From: Elusimicrobiota bacterium
GTDB lineage: Bacteria > Elusimicrobiota > Elusimicrobia > 2-02-FULL-39-32
Reading direction: 5' to 3'
Length of the DNA stretch: 64,000 nucleotides
Assembly (NCBI GenBank): GCA_016180425.1
Contig: JACPBF010000008.1
Location: 62,001-126,000, forward strand
Below, one piece after another: positions 1-9,156 of the stretch. Within the stretch, counting starts at the first letter, position 1. Every line of letters starts with the position of its first letter. The translations under genes and the position numbers were made by a program. The notes beneath the pieces were generated by a model. It made no database searches and was not told the origin of the DNA. It saw nothing but the letters and a program-made list of their open reading frames with translations.

Positions 1-68
1 AAAGGAGAGGAGAAGTAGAGTGTTTTGCTTTTTGCTAGATAAAATGAATGAGCCAGCCACTCACGTGA

Positions 69-482
69 TTATTTGATATCGTGGGTTTGTAAATGTTCTT
101 TTTTTAAAACTTGAGAGATTTTTTTATCAAGAGTTAAAAGAGGTAGATCCAGCGCTTTGGCGCAAGCCAGATAGGTTGAATCATAAAATGTAAGATCATA
201 ATTTTGCGCAATTTCTACAGATTTTTCCCACCACACGTCTTTTTGAATCGTCCGTATTGGAAATTCAAAAATAAAATTTAAAAGTTCTTCTAAAGGCACG
301 CTCTTAAAAGCTGTTCGTTCACCTCTTTTTGCAAATAAAATTCCATTGGCTGCCTCATAATAAATTAATTCCGGCGCCAATAAAGAGTGTTCTCCCAACA
401 AATACTCTATTTGGTTAGATTCTTCTTCTTTTAGTAGAACTGCCAACCATGCGCTCGCATCTAAAATAATAGGATTAGCCAC
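69..482 (-). CDS. PIN-domain toxin, VapC-like
   Basis: Predicted PIN-domain ribonuclease (137 aa), the toxin of a type II toxin-antitoxin pair. Acidic residues expected of the PIN active site are visible: Asp in the N-terminal LDAS motif (about residue 8), Glu in YYEAAN (about 43), Asp in FYDSTYLA (about 100) and Asp in LTLDKK (about 117). The start is GTG and overlaps the stop of the upstream antitoxin gene by 8 nt (GTGGCTAA), the usual translational coupling of such pairs. RNA cleavage as target is inferred from the family. Length is normal for VapC. Confidence 0.85.
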   Translation of the reverse strand: MANPIILDASAWLAVLLKEEESNQIEYLLGEHSLLAPELIYYEAANGILFAKRGERTAFKSVPLEELLNFIFEFPIRTIQKDVWWEKSVEIAQNYDLTFYDSTYLACAKALDLPLLTLDKKISQVLKKEHLQTHDIK

Positions 483-696
483 GATCTCTAATCTGACGAA
501 TAATTCTAGCCGCAGTCCCTTTTTTAGAGTTGGGACTATTTTGAGCTAAATTGTGAAGTTTCTTAAACAAGTTTCGCTTCTTTTGTGATTCTAGCGCTTC
601 ACTAATAGAACTTCTCAAATAATCTGACCAATTAAGAGGAATCTTAGACATTTCTTTTTTCATAGGTTCTGGGATTCTTAGCGCAAACATGCTCAT
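475..696 (-). CDS. VapB-like antitoxin
   Basis: Small protein (73 aa from the chosen start) preceding the PIN toxin in the same operon, so most likely its antitoxin. The N-terminal stretch FALRIPEPMKKEM looks like a short DNA-binding beta-strand/helix segment, and the C-terminus is basic. The open frame extends 18 codons further upstream, but a strong ribosome binding site AAGGAGG (plus-strand positions 705-711) sits 8 nt before the ATG at 696, which decides the start. The family is assigned mainly from position. Confidence 0.7.
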   Translation of the reverse strand: MSMFALRIPEPMKKEMSKIPLNWSDYLRSSISEALESQKKRNLFKKLHNLAQNSPNSKKGTAARIIRQIRDRG

Positions 697-839
697 AGTA
701 TAGACCTCCTTATAATGTGATAGAATAGCAGACGTATTACATATTGTCAATACGGATAAAGATTCGGTAAAATCTCCGTTGATACATCGCCGATAAAATT
801 ATCCATAATAAAAAAATTGTAAATGCTTAATAAACACAT

Positions 840-1625
840 TTATTCTCTGTTTTTGAACTTATCGAAATATTGATCTATTTCAGTTCTCAGTTCTATACCA
901 ACCCTTTCAAAACAGCCCAATAAATCTTGATAAGCACCTTTACCGCCAAGGAAATCCCAGAATTCATCAGCGACCTTCAGTTCATGCTTCAAATCGAGCA
1001 TCCCTCTCATAGTCCAACGATTATAAAGTTGGGGCTCATATGGATTATAGGGGATAGCTATCATTGCATTAACTTTTGCATCTGGATTAGTTGCTAATAC
1101 CACTGCTGTCCATTCCAATAAAGTTCTTTTGAATTCCTTAAAACCGCCTGCATTAGGCTTGGCCGTTTTAATATCGAATAAATAAAGTTCACCATTTTTG
1201 TCTTCTAGCATTACATCTACCATTGTGGTTTTAACTTTTCTCAAAATTCCTTTCTAGCAAACTTTTCTAATTTTTTCTGTTGCTTCAGGTTTATTTGGAG
1301 TTGATACTGCGGTGGAAAGATCATCCATAATTTTTTGAATCTGAAACTGTGCCCCTTCACTTATTGAATCACCAGCTTTTGCGTGAGATAGGGCAACTTT
1401 AAAATTACCCTTTGCCAATTCCAATGCCACCGGTTCAAATATGTTACTGCCAAAATTTGTATTCAACGAATGGATAAATGAAAACAATGCTAATCTGTCC
1501 TTCCCTAAAAGCCTCGTATGAAATGGCATCGAAGCTGGTTCAGGTTTATAACTTTTGAATTTATTTCTTAACCTTTCCTTTAAAACTTCCTCTACTGATT
1601 TGATTTTATCTTTTGGTAGCCCCAT
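840..1625 (-). pseudogene. type II restriction endonuclease (TdeIII-like), interrupted by in-frame TAG
   Basis: Two open segments in the same frame (1254-1625, 123 aa; 840-1244, 134 aa from TTG) are separated only by a TAG stop at 1254-1256 and three sense codons. Joined, they give about 261 aa. The second half has a nuclease-like core (LYLFDIKTAKPN, then KR and LLEW). Together with the adjacent methyltransferase this points to the restriction enzyme of an R-M pair; similarity to the TdeIII/MjaII type is from memory. A nonsense mutation or compensating indels near 1240-1260 would explain the break; a sequencing error or recoding cannot be excluded. Restriction is probably lost. Confidence 0.6.
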
Positions 1626-3228
1626 TGTTCCCTTGTTTTTCCTTTAGGTGAAATATGCTTTCACAATAGGCCGATTTATCTTTTTCTGTCCTATTTAACA
1701 CCGGTCTTTTGTACTGGTTGACTATTTTCATGCCAGACGCTTCTGCTATTTTGGGATAAATATTATATTTATCGTTTGCAACTAAAAAAACATTGTAGTC
1801 AGCTGCTAAAAATCTTCTGCAATTTTTTAACACTTCAGATATTCCCGTAATATAAGAAGCCCTTGCCTCGCTTCCCTGACCTTTGGAAAGAGGACCAATC
1901 TCAAATTCATCCTGTCTTTTAAAACCAAACAACTCATAGGCGTAGGCATGTTGTTCATGATAGTCGATCAGACCCACATAGGGAGGACTTGAAAATATAC
2001 CATTGAACTTCTGTTTGGTTAAGATTTTCCCGAAGTCAGGATTTTCCTTGTCTACTTCTTTTAAAATATTTATAGTTCTGGAATCTCCAGTTAAACAGAT
2101 TTGATGTGTGTTACTTCTGAGTTTATTGAATGCTTCCAGGCGTTCAACGGTATCTGTGCTGTATCGTTCCCACCAACCCATAATAGAAAATAAAGGTTTG
2201 CAAATTTTTCCATGTTTTGAACAATAATAAGTTTGTGTCACTGGATCTTTCAGCGTCGCTAAATCAGCATGGGTAGTTGCCCGGCAAGAGCGAATAGTTC
2301 GACTTAGGATAATATTGATAATCTCTTTTGTTTTTTGGTTTTTAATTTCACTGGTTAAAGTCGCGGCAAAATTAATCTCTTTTCTTATGTGCGGTAAATA
2401 CCATCTATCCAAAAATTGATTGGTTGCGTTGTTTTGGTGCGGTTCTATTTTGTACTTTTTAACAAGCTGTAAAAATATCGGAAAAAATTCTTTTTCTTTT
2501 TCCATACCATATTTAAATTCATCGATAAGGCGCTTATTTACTTTATATCTAAACTCCGGGGATGGAAAATATTTATTGTTAAATTTCCATAGTTGACCCA
2601 GAAGCTCATTTTCGAATTTAACTGTTTCAGAATCTAAAATAAAATTTCTCAACTTAACTGTAATGCTTCGCAAAGCATCTTCCAAATCCTTCTGGCCATA
2701 TTTGCTAATTTTTATATTGCTGATCAAACTATTAAAAATAGAGACATCTACACCTACTGCATGAATCCCTAATTCACTCGCTTGAACCAGCGTCGTTCCA
2801 CTCCCGCAAAAAGGATCTAAAACTATATCGCCCTTCTGAAAATACACCTCCTTCTTGAAATTATCTGTATGAGAATCTAAAAAATATTCAACTAGTTGGG
2901 GTATGAATTTACCTTTGTAAGGATGTAAACGATGAACATGTTTAGTTGTTTCTGCTTCCTTAACATGCTCAAATGACAATGTCCAATTTAAATCCTGTCC
3001 TAGTCGTTCCTTCCAGCTCGCTTCCCTGGTTCCATTAAATGAATGATAATATTTAATGAGATCCTCTTTATTCACTAAAACCGTTCCGTTGCTCCCGATT
3101 TTTTTAATTCTTCCATACTGAACAAGGTAAGAAATATTTGAAGGGGTAACATTTTTCTTTAAATATTGGCTTGCCCACTCACTGGCTTGTTTTATATCTA
3201 ATAAATTTGGTTCTGTGACGGCGATCAT
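1606..3228 (-). CDS. DNA methyltransferase (amino-methylating, alpha-type motif order)
   Basis: SAM-dependent DNA methyltransferase of 540 aa. The SAM-binding motif DPFCGSGTT lies near residue 140 and the catalytic SSPPY near 410, with about 270 residues between them. This order (FGG, target recognition, SPPY) is that of alpha-group enzymes; SPPY favours N4-cytosine methylation. The N-terminus resembles a helix-turn-helix segment (QASEWASQYL...PSNISYLVQYGRIKKIG). It overlaps the broken endonuclease by 20 nt, forming an R-M unit. With the nuclease interrupted it may now act alone. Confidence 0.85.
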   Translation of the reverse strand: MIAVTEPNLLDIKQASEWASQYLKKNVTPSNISYLVQYGRIKKIGSNGTVLVNKEDLIKYYHSFNGTREASWKERLGQDLNWTLSFEHVKEAETTKHVHRLHPYKGKFIPQLVEYFLDSHTDNFKKEVYFQKGDIVLDPFCGSGTTLVQASELGIHAVGVDVSIFNSLISNIKISKYGQKDLEDALRSITVKLRNFILDSETVKFENELLGQLWKFNNKYFPSPEFRYKVNKRLIDEFKYGMEKEKEFFPIFLQLVKKYKIEPHQNNATNQFLDRWYLPHIRKEINFAATLTSEIKNQKTKEIINIILSRTIRSCRATTHADLATLKDPVTQTYYCSKHGKICKPLFSIMGWWERYSTDTVERLEAFNKLRSNTHQICLTGDSRTINILKEVDKENPDFGKILTKQKFNGIFSSPPYVGLIDYHEQHAYAYELFGFKRQDEFEIGPLSKGQGSEARASYITGISEVLKNCRRFLAADYNVFLVANDKYNIYPKIAEASGMKIVNQYKRPVLNRTEKDKSAYCESIFHLKEKQGNNGATKR

Positions 3229-3354
3229 CTTTATTCTCCAAAAAGTTTTGCATTAGCAATGTAGGGAATCAAAATGGCCTCTGCCCACATTATATCTAAA
3301 ATAAACATCGAGTAAATTTAAAACAGAGCTTTTACTCTACTGATATTTTTGAAT

Positions 3355-4524
3355 CTATGTTTTTAAAAGTTGGTAAGATTCTCTGGCAATTTGCAGCTCT
3401 TCATTGGAAGGGATCACTAAGGTTGTCACCTCTGAATCAGGAGTGGAGATAATGGTTTCGTTGGCTTTATTTTTTCGAGAATCTAGTTTTAAAGATAAAT
3501 AGCCAAATGGTTCACAAACCCTTTTTCTTAAATAATAGGCTTTTTCCCCAACTCCTCCGGTAAAGATCAAAATTTCCAAACCGCCTAAAACCGCGCTGTA
3601 AGAACCAATAAATCGTTGAATTCTATAAACAAACATCTCAAACGCGAGCTCGCTTTTAAGATTACCAGACAGTTCATCTTCTCTTAATTCTCTGACATCA
3701 TTAGAAGTTTGAGAAATCCCCTTTAATCCCCCTTTCTTCTGAATCATCTCCTCTACCTCTTCTAATTTATAACCTTTGCGCAATAAGTAGATAATGATCT
3801 CAGGGTCAAATGATCCAGCGCGAGTCCCCATCATCAACCCTTCTAATGGGGTAAAACCCATGGAAATTTCCACGCTTTTACCTTTCAGAATAGCGCATAT
3901 GCTTGCTCCTGCCCCAAGATGGCAGGAAAGAATTTTAAAATCTTTAATGTTTTCCTTTAAAACTTTCATCGCTTCCCGGCTCACATATTGGTGAGAAATT
4001 CCATGAAACCCATATTTTCTAATACGAAATTTCTCATATAATTCGTAAGGAAGTCCATAAAGATAGGCTTTCGCTGGAAGGGTCTGATGAAAAGCTGTGT
4101 CAAAAACCGCAATATTGGGAATGTTGGGAAAAAACTTTTTGCAGCCATAAATTCCGGAAAGGTTTGCCGGATTGTGCAGGGGAGCAAGATCAGACAACTC
4201 CTGAATATCTGTTAGAACTTTATCTGAAACTAGAGTTGCTGTTTTGTACATCTCCCCTCCATGAACAACCCTATGGCCTATGGCATTAATTTTATCTAGC
4301 TGATCATTTTTAAGCTGTGCCAGAACAAGCGCTAAAGCCTCTTCATGATTTGGAACTTTATTATCTAAAACTTGAGATTTACCGTCTTTATGCTCAATCT
4401 TTAAAAAACATTCTTCTTGACCAATTCCATCCACTATCCCTTTAAGAAGCGCTTCCTCTTTAGGCATTTCAAGCGCCTGAAATTTTAAAGAGCTGGAACC
4501 AGAATTCAAAATTAAAAAAAACAT
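3355..4524 (-). CDS. ackA: acetate kinase
   Basis: Acetate kinase (389 aa from the chosen start) converts acetyl phosphate and ADP to acetate and ATP, or the reverse. N-terminal phosphate motif ILNSGSSSLKF, then GHRVVHGG, FDTAFHQTLP, GFHGISHQYVS and GMMGTRAGSFDPE are all present. The frame is open 33 codons further up, but those residues do not belong to the family; the start at MFFLILNSGSSS fits. It begins 4 nt after the stop of the histidine kinase gene, so it ends the rpoN-kinase-ackA operon. No pta is nearby. Confidence 0.92.
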   Translation of the reverse strand: MFFLILNSGSSSLKFQALEMPKEEALLKGIVDGIGQEECFLKIEHKDGKSQVLDNKVPNHEEALALVLAQLKNDQLDKINAIGHRVVHGGEMYKTATLVSDKVLTDIQELSDLAPLHNPANLSGIYGCKKFFPNIPNIAVFDTAFHQTLPAKAYLYGLPYELYEKFRIRKYGFHGISHQYVSREAMKVLKENIKDFKILSCHLGAGASICAILKGKSVEISMGFTPLEGLMMGTRAGSFDPEIIIYLLRKGYKLEEVEEMIQKKGGLKGISQTSNDVRELREDELSGNLKSELAFEMFVYRIQRFIGSYSAVLGGLEILIFTGGVGEKAYYLRKRVCEPFGYLSLKLDSRKNKANETIISTPDSEVTTLVIPSNEELQIARESYQLLKT

Positions 4525-4528
4525 ATTT

Positions 4529-5455
4529 TTATTTAACCAAGGGTAAATGAATGAAAAAAATCGCGCCATCTCCAAGCTTGCTTTTAACCTGAATGGTTCC
4601 TCCATGGTCTTCAACAATTCCATAAGAAACAGAAAGTCCTAGCCCTGTTCCACTCTGTTTAGTAGTGTAAAAAGGATCAAAAATCTTATCTAAGGAGTGC
4701 GGGTGAATCCCTGCCCCTGTGTCTTTTAAAGTTATCAGCGCTTTCTGTTTTACATTGGAAGATAGAGCGGTATGAATTTCTATTTTACCGCCATGAGGCA
4801 TGGCATCCCGGGCATTGGTTAGGAGATTTAAAAGCACTTGCACCAGCTGATTATGCTGCCCAAAAATAATTAAAGCCTGTGGAAAAAGAGTTTTAACTAT
4901 CACGATTTTCAGCTTACTAAATTGCTGCTCAATTAAGGAAACTGCCTCATTCACCACCTCATTCAAATTAATTCTTGTTTTGTCCACTGGATTCCTTTTG
5001 GAAAAAAGAAGAAGGCTCCTTGTGATTTGCGTGATTCGATCCGCCTGATTTTTAATCACATCCAAATCTTTTTTGTCCTGATCAGAAAAACGCGATGACT
5101 CTAAAAACATGGTTTCCACTCTGCCGGAAATAATAGAAGCCGGGGTATTCACTTCATGAGCCACCCCGCCGGCTAATTGTCCCACAGTGGCTAATTTTTC
5201 AGCTTGAATGATTTGCCTTTCCATCTCTGCTCCGCAATTTGAGCAGCGCACCCTGCTTTGAATCATGAAATAAACTGTTATGCCGGCAAAGATAATGGAA
5301 ATCAAAATCCCGCCCAACAAGGTATAAAATTTTGTGCTGTTAGACAAAAGATTGCTTAAGGCTTCCACATCCACCACCCACCAAACCCAGAGCAGCATGC
5401 TTAAAGGGGTGCAAGTACCCATTAAACCTAAATAAAGCAGATATTTATTTTTCAT
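4529..5455 (-). CDS. membrane histidine kinase, NtrB/ZraS-like
   Basis: Sensor histidine kinase of 308 aa. Two hydrophobic segments (about residues 5-28 and 42-65) bracket a very short external loop. They are followed by a CSNCGAE Cys pair, a HisKA dimerisation helix with the phosphorylated His in VAHEVNTPA, and a HATPase domain with NARDAM (N box), DTGAGI (G1) and GTGLGLSVSYGI (G2). The HEVNTP form is typical of kinases that phosphorylate sigma-54 activators. ATGA overlap with rpoN upstream. A plausible partner is the NtrC-like regulator at 44856-46238. The CxxC pair after the second membrane segment could bind metal or sense redox (inference). Confidence 0.88.
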   Translation of the reverse strand: MKNKYLLYLGLMGTCTPLSMLLWVWWVVDVEALSNLLSNSTKFYTLLGGILISIIFAGITVYFMIQSRVRCSNCGAEMERQIIQAEKLATVGQLAGGVAHEVNTPASIISGRVETMFLESSRFSDQDKKDLDVIKNQADRITQITRSLLLFSKRNPVDKTRINLNEVVNEAVSLIEQQFSKLKIVIVKTLFPQALIIFGQHNQLVQVLLNLLTNARDAMPHGGKIEIHTALSSNVKQKALITLKDTGAGIHPHSLDKIFDPFYTTKQSGTGLGLSVSYGIVEDHGGTIQVKSKLGDGAIFFIHLPLVK

Positions 5456-6531
5456 TTGAGTTCATGTCTGTAAAGGTTGATAGTGCGCCTAGAAATCTTA
5501 AGCCGGTAGCGCTTATTCAAGATTTCTTTTAAAAAATTATCGCTTATTTTCTTTTTTGGCTCAACTTTAAACTCATTAATAAGCTTTTGTAAAAATAAAA
5601 GAGCCGCCTTTTTTCTATTTAAAAAAAATTCAGTTAATGGTTTTTCCTCCCCCCAAGGGAGAAAGATAGTTTTATTGCTCACTGCCCTAGAAACCGTAGA
5701 GGGAGCAACCCCAATTCTCCTTGCCGTTTCCCTTTGAGTTAAAGAAAGGAGTTTTGAAGAATCCTGAGCAGTAAAATACAAGGACTGCCTTTCAAGAATT
5801 TCTTTAAAAATTTTTTGAAGCGTATCCTGCCTTAAATTAATCCATTCCAATTTTTTTAAAAGCTCTGGCATGGATTTTCTATCTTTCAAGTCCATCTTCT
5901 TCCTTAATTCAGACAGCCTTTCTCGATTAATCACATATCTTCCCGCGGCAAGGTGAGGAGAAAGATAAGAAACAAAAAATTCCCCATTTTTTTCAATTTC
6001 AATTTTAGCGATCGGGGTATAGTGATGGGGCTCTTGAGGCAGGGTCGTTGGACAAAAAAACTCTGAATGAATAGAAAATTCTAAAAGAAAATTTTGAATT
6101 CGATCCACCTCTTCCAGATTAAGGTTTAAAATTTTAGAGATCTCTTCAGGCGCATAAGCGCTCTCTCTATAAAGAAAATAATTCTCAAAAGAGTTCTTGC
6201 CAATCCTTTGGATCAATTCTTGAACGCCCTTGTGGTTTCCTAGCAGGCGCTCCACATCCACTGCTTTGTCGCCGCTTTTTATTTCCTCATTAATTTCATA
6301 AAAATTCTGATGGATCCTGGTATGCGGAAAACGTTTTCTAAATACTGCTCTTGGGCCAGAATCTTTTGGAAAAGTAAGTTGTAGAAAAACAGGGTCTTTT
6401 TCAATTTCAGCGATGAGCTTGGCAAAAGCAGGCTCAGGCAAATGAAGAATTTCACTGAATTTAAGCCTTGCAATCAGTTTATTTTGTAATTTTGTCTTAG
6501 GGCGAAGAGAAATTTTAATATTAGATTCCAT
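5452..6531 (-). CDS. rpoN: RNA polymerase sigma-54 factor (short form)
   Basis: Sigma-54 factor of 359 aa, shorter than the usual 430-500 aa. C-terminal core-DNA features are clear: helix-turn-helix TRRETARRIGVAPSTVSRAVSNK-like segment (about 265-290) and a C-terminal RpoN box variant SRRTINLYR at the extreme end. The N-terminal activator-responsive region is present but lacks the usual Gln-rich runs (SLRPKTKLQNKLIARLKFS). Its gene starts an operon with a histidine kinase and ackA. Its likely targets in this window are the -24/-12 sites listed separately. Confidence 0.88.
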   Translation of the reverse strand: MESNIKISLRPKTKLQNKLIARLKFSEILHLPEPAFAKLIAEIEKDPVFLQLTFPKDSGPRAVFRKRFPHTRIHQNFYEINEEIKSGDKAVDVERLLGNHKGVQELIQRIGKNSFENYFLYRESAYAPEEISKILNLNLEEVDRIQNFLLEFSIHSEFFCPTTLPQEPHHYTPIAKIEIEKNGEFFVSYLSPHLAAGRYVINRERLSELRKKMDLKDRKSMPELLKKLEWINLRQDTLQKIFKEILERQSLYFTAQDSSKLLSLTQRETARRIGVAPSTVSRAVSNKTIFLPWGEEKPLTEFFLNRKKAALLFLQKLINEFKVEPKKKISDNFLKEILNKRYRLKISRRTINLYRHELK

Positions 6532-6583
6532 TTAAATCTATTGTATCAAAATTTCCTTACAGCCAAGATATTGAATAGAATGT

Positions 6584-7624
6584 TTAGAGAGGCAAAGGGG
6601 TGGGTTCATAGTGGCAATAGGGCTCTTCAGCCATTTCATTGCCATGCGTATAAAAAGCTCTAGCTCTGCAGCCGCCGCATACTTCCTTAAAAAGACATTG
6701 TCCGCATTTACCGGTCAACCGGTTAGAATCGCGCAGCCTTTGAAAAAGAACAGAGTCATTCCAAATTTTAGAAAGCGGCTCATCTTTTATGTTTCCAGCT
6801 GTTATGGGCAAATATCCGCAGGGGAAAACCTCTCCTGTATGGGAGATAAAACAAATATTGATTCCAGCTAAACATCCCATTCTTCTATTATTTTTGCTTG
6901 GATCCTGATTTAAACTTTGAGCTTTTATCCTATAAAATTGAGGCGCGCAAATAGCTCTAACTTCAAGCTTTGATGCTTCTTCCTTTTTATAAACCCACTT
7001 CAAATGTTCCTCTACTTCTTCTTTATTGAGCATGTCGCTCTCTGCTATTTTTACACCGCAACCCACTGGCACTAAAAGAAAAAGATATAGAGCGTTCGCA
7101 TTCAGGTTTAGAGCTAAATCATAGATTTTTTCTAGCTCCCGCACATTTTTTTTAGTCACGGTAAAATTAATCTGCAATTTTATGCCAGCCTCTCTTAAAT
7201 GAGCTATGCCATTCAAGGCTCGCTCAAAATTCCCTTTTCCCCGAAAATAGTCATGCGTTTCAGCCACGGCTCCGTCTAAAGAAACAGAACTATAATAAAC
7301 CCCGGAATCTTTAATTTTTTCAGCTATGGTTTTGGTAACTAATGTTCCATTTGTGGACAAAGCAACCGGCAAACCCTTTTTTGCGGCATAGGAAGCGATC
7401 TCAAAAATATCTTTTCTAAAAAGAGGCTCTCCTCCGGAAAGAATCAAAACAGGTTTTCCATTTGCAGCGCAATCATCAATCAAAGCAAAAGATTGAGATG
7501 TGGATATTTCATTGGAAGAAACATGGTCTAGGAGTTCTATGCGCCTGCAATGCAGGCATCTTAAATTACATCCCGCAGTGGTTTCCCAATAGACACGCCT
7601 TAATGACAACTCCGAGTTAAACAT
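6584..7624 (-). CDS. radical SAM/SPASM protein, NirJ/AhbC/AhbD-like
   Basis: Radical SAM enzyme of 346 aa. The [4Fe-4S]-binding motif CNLRCLHC lies near residue 19, with GGEP at about 66 and a C-terminal SPASM-type cysteine set (CLAGINICF, CGYLP, CGQC, CGGCRARAF, C near the end). The SPASM spacing resembles NirJ and AhbC/AhbD enzymes of heme d1 or alternative heme synthesis, but peptide-modifying relatives look similar. Last gene of the operon starting near 9573, with a TusA-like protein, Rrf2 regulator and DUF1858 protein. Heme-related work would fit the cytochrome-rich setting (inference). Confidence 0.75.
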   Translation of the reverse strand: MFNSELSLRRVYWETTAGCNLRCLHCRRIELLDHVSSNEISTSQSFALIDDCAANGKPVLILSGGEPLFRKDIFEIASYAAKKGLPVALSTNGTLVTKTIAEKIKDSGVYYSSVSLDGAVAETHDYFRGKGNFERALNGIAHLREAGIKLQINFTVTKKNVRELEKIYDLALNLNANALYLFLLVPVGCGVKIAESDMLNKEEVEEHLKWVYKKEEASKLEVRAICAPQFYRIKAQSLNQDPSKNNRRMGCLAGINICFISHTGEVFPCGYLPITAGNIKDEPLSKIWNDSVLFQRLRDSNRLTGKCGQCLFKEVCGGCRARAFYTHGNEMAEEPYCHYEPTPLPL

Positions 7625-7643
7625 GTTATTTTTTCTCCATAAA

Positions 7644-7910
7644 TTATTTTTTTCTAATCCAAATCATAATATTTTCAGGCATCTCTTCCATCTTACTCGT
7701 CTCTTTAATTTTTTCAGTTCGTAAAAGATGATGCCCTAATTTTTTAACTTCCAGGCTAATGCATCCTAAAGGCTCTCCCCCTTCAAGCAGGACCTCTAAA
7801 ATTTCACCGGAATTTATCTCATCTAAAGCGCGCAACACCTTTAGACGATGAAAAGGGCAAATCAACCATCTTACATCCAACGATTTAACAGGTTCTAAAG
7901 AATGTTCCAT
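7644..7910 (-). CDS. TusA/SirA-like sulfur-carrier protein
   Basis: Small TusA-fold protein (88 aa): SLDVRWLICPFHRLKVLRAL matches the family signature around the sulfur-carrying Cys, followed by GEILEVLLEGGEPL. The canonical CPxP is CPFH here, with the Cys kept and the second Pro replaced by His. Located between an Rrf2 regulator and a radical SAM gene, 19 nt upstream of the latter. Could deliver sulfur for cofactor work or take part in redox regulation; not decided by sequence. Confidence 0.75.
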   Translation of the reverse strand: MEHSLEPVKSLDVRWLICPFHRLKVLRALDEINSGEILEVLLEGGEPLGCISLEVKKLGHHLLRTEKIKETSKMEEMPENIMIWIRKK

Positions 7911-7956
7911 TATTTTTTAAACCGAAGCCTCCATTTTCTAATTCAAATTTCCTAAT

Positions 7957-8436
7957 TTAAGCGCGAGAAAACTTTGTTTTAAGCGACAAAAGAAAATCTT
8001 TTTTTTGAAAATCTCCGCTTAAACAAACAGCCAGTGAGTGCAGCGTATATTTATTAAAAATATTTTCTAAACAGTTTTGAGCTTCTATCCACATGGAGTA
8101 AAAAGGACAAACCCTAGAAACAGAGCAAGAGCCTTCGTACTCTAAACAATGATTTAGCTTTACCTGCCCTTTCATGGCTTCCATTACATTTAATGCGGTA
8201 ATTTGAGAAGAGGATTTAGCAAGAAAATAACCCCCTCTTCTTCCCCTAGAAGAACAAACCAGCTTGGCCTTAGATAGATCATTCATAATCTTTGACAAAA
8301 AATTTAAAGGAATTCCAGTGTTTTTAGATATTTCCTCTGCAGCCAATATGGTCTCTGAATTTTTAGAATTCTGATTCATAGCTAAATAGATCATTGCTAA
8401 AAGCGCGTACTCATTCATCATGGAATTGATTAACAT
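7957..8436 (-). CDS. Rrf2-family regulator with cysteine cluster
   Basis: Transcription regulator (159 aa) with the Rrf2 winged helix-turn-helix: EYALLAMIYLA at the N-terminus, a recognition segment ISKNTGIPLNFLSKIMNDLSKA, and a wing GRRGGYFLAK. Three Cys (HCLEYEGSCSVSRVCPF, about 105-120) are placed as in IscR/NsrR, suggesting an iron-sulfur cluster that senses NO, oxygen or iron. Overlaps the upstream DUF1858 gene by 7 nt. SD-like AGGAGTGGAGAG precedes the ATG. Second of three Rrf2 genes in this window. Confidence 0.85.
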   Translation of the reverse strand: MLINSMMNEYALLAMIYLAMNQNSKNSETILAAEEISKNTGIPLNFLSKIMNDLSKAKLVCSSRGRRGGYFLAKSSSQITALNVMEAMKGQVKLNHCLEYEGSCSVSRVCPFYSMWIEAQNCLENIFNKYTLHSLAVCLSGDFQKKDFLLSLKTKFSRA

Positions 8437-9143
8437 CTTATCTCTCCACTCCTAATCTCAAGCAAAAGTTCTTTAACTAACTCTTCGTAATTAATTCCAT
8501 GCGCTTTTGAGGCATCGTCAATCCGATGGGTTCCTCCACAACAAGAATCAATTCCAAATTTTTTAAACACGCTAAGAGCGCAAGGATGGAGCGCAATAAT
8601 TTGATTAATAGTTTGGCTTGCCTGTATGTAAAGAAGCTCAGAACTTAAATGAATCTTAGATTCTTGAATCTTTTTCAAACATTCCTGAGAAAAAAGAATT
8701 GGATCGCACTTATGCATGGAACAGGCAAAAGCAATATCCTCCATGCCAAAACCTGGGCAGGAAAAACAGCCATCTCCAAAAAACTTCACAAATACTGATT
8801 TTAACTGAGGCCAGCGTTCAATTAAAACGCGGATATTAGTATTTAAAATATTATTTACTTGCATGAGCTCTTCTGGGGAAAGGTGCGGCGAAGAAGGGTC
8901 AGCGCCCTTACTTTCCAGAGCTTCAACAGTTTCTGTCAAAGCGCTATTTAAAGATAATAAAAATTCTTCTAACTTTACTTTATGCAGAAAACAGGCTCTC
9001 TCAATGCTTGTAACTTTACCAAATGTTTTTCTTAAGATAGGATTCAACAATGCTCCAAATCCAAACTTTTTAAAAATCCCTTGTGTTTGAGGAAAAGTTT
9101 CAAAAACTTCTGATACTTTCATCTCTTTACTGATCTGCTTCAT
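8430..9143 (-). CDS. DUF1858/ScdA N-domain-like protein
   Basis: Protein of 237 aa that appears to contain three related small helical units: residues about 5-70 (VSEVFETFPQTQGIFKKFGFG), about 90-165 (VLIERWPQLKSVFVKFFGDGCFSCPGFGMED) and about 180-237 (IIALHPCALSVFKKFGIDSCCGG). The last resembles the N-terminal domain of ScdA/RIC iron-sulfur repair proteins; the others resemble DUF1858. An AAGGGGGA ribosome site 7 nt before the ATG at 9143 favours this start over one 10 codons upstream. A role in Fe-S or NO stress is likely but inferred. Confidence 0.7.
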   Translation of the reverse strand: MKQISKEMKVSEVFETFPQTQGIFKKFGFGALLNPILRKTFGKVTSIERACFLHKVKLEEFLLSLNSALTETVEALESKGADPSSPHLSPEELMQVNNILNTNIRVLIERWPQLKSVFVKFFGDGCFSCPGFGMEDIAFACSMHKCDPILFSQECLKKIQESKIHLSSELLYIQASQTINQIIALHPCALSVFKKFGIDSCCGGTHRIDDASKAHGINYEELVKELLLEIRSGEIRC

Positions 9144-9156
9144 CTTCCAGTCCCCC

